From contig NZ_QKWY01000001.1 in NCBI RefSeq assembly GCF_003248355.1, positions 434,001-498,000 on the forward strand: DNA of 64,000 nt, given 5' to 3'. Positions within the stretch are counted from its first letter, which is position 1, and each line of letters opens with the position of its first letter. Of the stretch, positions 62,009 through 64,000 are shown piece by piece. The notes below the pieces were generated by a model. It did no database searches and was not told where the DNA came from. It saw nothing but the letters and a program-made list of their open reading frames with translations. Both the position numbers and the translations under genes were made by a program. The stretch comes from Streptomyces sp. AC1-42W (GTDB lineage: Bacteria; Actinomycetota; Actinomycetes; Streptomycetales; Streptomycetaceae).

Positions 62009-62051
62009 CTCGTAATGCGTAGGTCTCGGGTTCGAATCCCGAAGGCGGCTC
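62009..62051 (+). repeat. attR core (43-bp direct repeat, right copy)
   Basis: These bases are identical to the tRNA-Thr 3' half at 37349-37391. This copy is not part of a complete tRNA, since the 5' half is lacking. Confidence 0.95.
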
Positions 62052-62058
62052 CATGGTG

Positions 62059-62088
62059 AACCCCAGGTCGGGCCTTTGACCTGGGGTT
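62059..62088 (+). terminator. Original tRNA-Thr terminator, displaced
   Basis: An 11-bp perfect stem (62059-62069 / 62078-62088) is followed by TTCTTGTTTT. It lies at the same distance from the att core as the element-borne terminator at the left end. Confidence 0.8.
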
Positions 62089-62143
62089 TCTTGTTTTCGT
62101 TGACCTTGGAATTCGGGTAGATCGGACACTTGTGGTCTATGCA

Positions 62144-62168
62144 TCGCAATGCGTTGGTCGCGGGTTCG
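62144..62168 (+). repeat. Degenerate second copy of the tRNA-Thr 3' half
   Basis: Over 25 bases, 22 match the tRNA-Thr anticodon-loop-to-T-loop segment (TCGnAATGCGTnGGTCnCGG then GTTCG); similarity then stops. It lies 93 bases beyond attR, on the chromosomal side. It may be a decayed attachment site from an earlier integration. Confidence 0.5.
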
Positions 62169-62421
62169 CTCTCGGTTGCCAGTTAGCCGTGAAAAGGCTC
62201 TGACCAGCGATTTTGATGTACCGAGCTCTTCGGATGCCCATACGGGCGAACGTGCCGGTGGACGGCCGGTGGACAAGCGTGCGTGACAGCCCGCCGGAAC
62301 CGCCTCGCAGTCCCGGGGGAGCCGAGGGTTTTCGGGTGCCGTTGGGAAGGGTGGTCGGCGGCTTACGGCTTGTGCTTTTCCAACAGGCTGAGGGGGAGTC
62401 CTGGCTGCCGGGGTGCGACGT

Positions 62422-62613
62422 TCATCGGTGAGTTTGTTCATGGCTGTCGATCTCCCCGGCCCAGTCCGGTTCGAGCTGGTGGCATTTGGCGGCCAGGCGT
62501 GCAGAGGTCGTGCGGATGGCTCCTGGGTCAGCCTCGCCGTTTTCGCATGGGAGTCGTGCCATCCAGACAATCGTGCGACCGGCCGGGTTTTCTTGGGGCG
62601 TGGGCGACGACAA
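62422..62613 (-). CDS. Possible small protein or gene remnant (63 aa)
   Basis: The reading WMARLPCENGEADPGAIR followed by LAAKCHQLEPDWAGEID has the composition of a real protein rather than a shadow frame, but no ribosome site or family is evident. The remainder of 62089-62813 shows no other gene. Confidence 0.4.
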   Translation of the reverse strand: MSSPTPQENPAGRTIVWMARLPCENGEADPGAIRTTSARLAAKCHQLEPDWAGEIDSHEQTHR

Positions 62614-62813
62614 GCTGCTTCACTGTCGGCCGCCCCAGTAGGGCGAACCGAACTGGATCGTGTCGTTGGCTGGCCTGGCGATCTGCTGTGCGGAGGCTCC
62701 GGCGCCCTCGGCGCGGTCGTGACTCCCCTGGCCGGCTGGGCGCGGGCCGCGCATGGCGGCGGAACCCGTAGTGGTGGAAGACGTGGAAACCGTCTGCGGG
62801 TGTGAATCACGAC

Positions 62814-64000
62814 ATGCCACAGTCGCGTATGGGAGGTGCGGACGGAGTGACGTACGAGGGTGTCCCGGCCCAATCGGGGACGGGCGCTGAGGGGTCCGTG
62901 GCCGAGGTGGTGCGACGGCGGTGGGGTGTCGCCCTGGGCGGGGTGCTCCCGGCGCGGTTCTCCGAGTCCGGCTGGGCCTATGAGGAACGGGTGGAGCGCT
63001 GTTGTCCCGTATGTGAGGGGGAGCTGCACGCGCTGCGCAGACCGTACGAGTCGCAGGGGCGGGTGTACCGGTATGCCGCGTTGGTCTGTCCTGGCTGCCC
63101 CACCGCGTTCAGCCTCGCCGACCTGGGGGTGAAGACGTACGGTCAGCTCACGGCCGCGTCTTCGGCGGCCATGTCCGTGCCGGTGGGGCCTTGCCCGAGT
63201 GGTCCCGGCGTCAGTGTGACCGCGATTCGTGTCCCCGGGCCGTTCACCGGGGCGATGCACGGGGGACATCCTCCGGCGTGGCCGGACGACCTGGCCGTGC
63301 CGGAGCAGGCCGAGAAGCGGGCCCTGTTGTGGTGCAAGGTGACCGATCCGGACTGGTGCCCCACCGAGGAGGCGGTCGCGGCGGCGGAGGACGCGCGGGT
63401 GATCCTGCCGGAGGGTTCGCAGTACGACGGGCTGCGGGGCCGACTCGCGGAGCTCGGTGTCCCGTACCGCGTCAGCCGCTACTGGGAGGAGGTCGAACAG
63501 GTCGGCACGATCAACGAGTCGGGTGGCGATACGGATCTGGTCACGGTCGGTCCGGGTGGCGCCGTTCCGGCCGCGGGACCCTGGGCGGTGGCGGCCCGGG
63601 ATACCTTCGCCGCGCAATGGGACGCGCTGGAGGAGTTGCCGGAGGGCGACGGTGACACGTACGTGCCAGTCGGGGAGTTGGTGCCCGCCGAGTGGGCCGT
63701 GCTGCTGCCGCATCCGTCGTTCAACCCGGCCCAGGCGGCCGCCGTGCCCGTCGTACGGGAGGGCAGTGGGCATCTGATGGTGGTGGCACCCACCGGTGCG
63801 GGCAAGACCCCGATCGGTATGGTCGCGGTGCTGGACGCGCACGCCCGGGGTCGCAAGGCCGCCTGGCTGGTGCCGCAGCGCTCGCTCACCGACGAACTCG
63901 ACCGGGAGTTCCGGCTGTGGCGACGACGGGGTCTGCGCGTGGTTCGGCTGACCGGTGAGGCCGCGGTGGACAGTGAGCTGATCCGGGCGGCCGACGTGTG
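62814..64000 (+). CDS. Zinc-ribbon SF2 (DEAD/DEAH-like) helicase, 3' end outside window
   Basis: The frame is open from 62814 to the end of the window (395 codons). The start may be ATG 62814 or 62829, or GTG 62847. An N-terminal zinc ribbon is formed by CCPVCEGEL (about 64) and LVCPGCPTAF (about 90). A linker domain of unknown type follows (about 100-315). The helicase core begins with Walker A VVAPTGAGKTPIG (about 324) and motif Ia AAWLVPQRSLTDEL (about 346). The DEAH box itself lies beyond the window. It is the first chromosomal gene after the element. The pathway cannot be named from this part. Confidence 0.75.
   Translation, partial: MPQSRMGGADGVTYEGVPAQSGTGAEGSVAEVVRRRWGVALGGVLPARFSESGWAYEERVERCCPVCEGELHALRRPYESQGRVYRYAALVCPGCPTAFSLADLGVKTYGQLTAASSAAMSVPVGPCPSGPGVSVTAIRVPGPFTGAMHGGHPPAWPDDLAVPEQAEKRALLWCKVTDPDWCPTEEAVAAAEDARVILPEGSQYDGLRGRLAELGVPYRVSRYWEEVEQVGTINESGGDTDLVTVGPGGAVPAAGPWAVAARDTFAAQWDALEELPEGDGDTYVPVGELVPAEWAVLLPHPSFNPAQAAAVPVVREGSGHLMVVAPTGAGKTPIGMVAVLDAHARGRKAAWLVPQRSLTDELDREFRLWRRRGLRVVRLTGEAAVDSELIRAADV

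Larger units (their letters stand above)
37349..62051. mobile_element. Integrated mobilizable element in tRNA-Thr (about 24.7 kb)
   Basis: The element is bounded by a perfect 43-bp direct repeat, with the left copy inside the tRNA gene and the integrase beside it. Gene order from the left is int, XRE regulator, xis-like, DUF3631 ATPase, DUF2637, mobC-like, relaxase, parB-like, then cargo. This resembles actinomycete integrative elements. I found no FtsK/SpoIIIE-type TraB gene, the usual conjugation pump of AICEs, so transfer probably needs help from another element. The right half contains two complete IS elements and broken genes, which points to accretion and decay. Confidence 0.9.

Noticed and set aside
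62413..62805. Plus-strand 130-codon frame beyond attR
   Set aside because: Gly/Arg-rich, no ribosome site or family; the overlapping short minus-strand frame looks more protein-like.
1..64000. CRISPR array
   Set aside because: No regularly spaced direct repeats of 25-40 bases with unique spacers were seen anywhere in the window.

Overview
The window is a high-GC actinomycete chromosome segment, almost certainly Streptomyces. Reasons: GTG/TTG starts and 4-base start/stop overlaps are common; there is a bldG orthologue with its anti-sigma partner; and the gene order is the actinobacterial core block marP - epoxide hydrolase - holin-like - nhaA - acs - Tad pilus operon - DUF1998 helicase - bldG - topA - tmk - holB. 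The same families occur in the same neighbourhood in mycobacteria. There are no CRISPR arrays and no complete rRNA operon.

Region 1 (1-37,316) is conserved chromosome. It opens inside a MarP-type membrane serine protease. Then come an alpha/beta hydrolase coupled to a holin-like protein, NhaA, acetyl-CoA synthetase, a SulP transporter fused to a beta-carbonic anhydrase, a deacetylase-like lipoprotein, a CooC/MinD-like ATPase, a degenerate Fic-fold protein and a HAD phosphatase. A Tad/Flp assembly operon follows (ssd, tadA, tadB, tadC, DUF4244 pilin, two TadE-like genes) and runs into a convergent helicase. After it lie bldG and its kinase-like partner, a small lipoprotein, a methyltransferase, topA, an MFS-thymidylate kinase-coiled-coil fusion, DNA polymerase III delta-prime and a secreted peptidase.

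Region 2 (37,349-62,051) is a 24.7-kb integrated element inserted in the 3' half of a tRNA-Thr(CGU) gene. It is bounded by a perfect 43-bp direct repeat and has a 24-bp second repeat just inside each end that looks like integrase arm sites. The left module holds the tyrosine integrase, an XRE regulator, a small excisionase-like protein, a DUF3631 ATPase, an iteron-like array, a DUF2637 (SpdB-like) protein, a MobC-like protein, a relaxase and a ParB-like protein. No FtsK/TraB-type translocase is visible, so the element looks mobilizable rather than self-transferring. Cargo: a serine hydrolase; an ECF sigma factor; an unusual operon (three tiny overlapping ORFs, an ATP-grasp ligase, a nucleotidyltransferase, a cysteinyl-tRNA-synthetase-like enzyme and an Fe(II)/2OG oxygenase) with a divergent XRE-TPR regulator; a PstI/BsuBI-type restriction-modification pair; an IS5-family IS112-like insertion exactly at the stop codon of the restriction gene; an orphan 5S rRNA gene with terminator; a truncated Pycsar-type nucleotide cyclase; and an IS1380-family element.

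Region 3 (62,052-64,000) is chromosome again. It starts with the displaced native tRNA terminator and a degenerate second copy of the tRNA 3' half, and ends inside a zinc-ribbon SF2 helicase gene that runs off the window.

The strongest candidate for an undescribed system is the operon at 48,952-53,481. It combines amino-acid activation, amide ligation, nucleotidyl transfer and hydroxylation enzymes behind tiny, translationally coupled ORFs. I do not recognise it as a characterised pathway.
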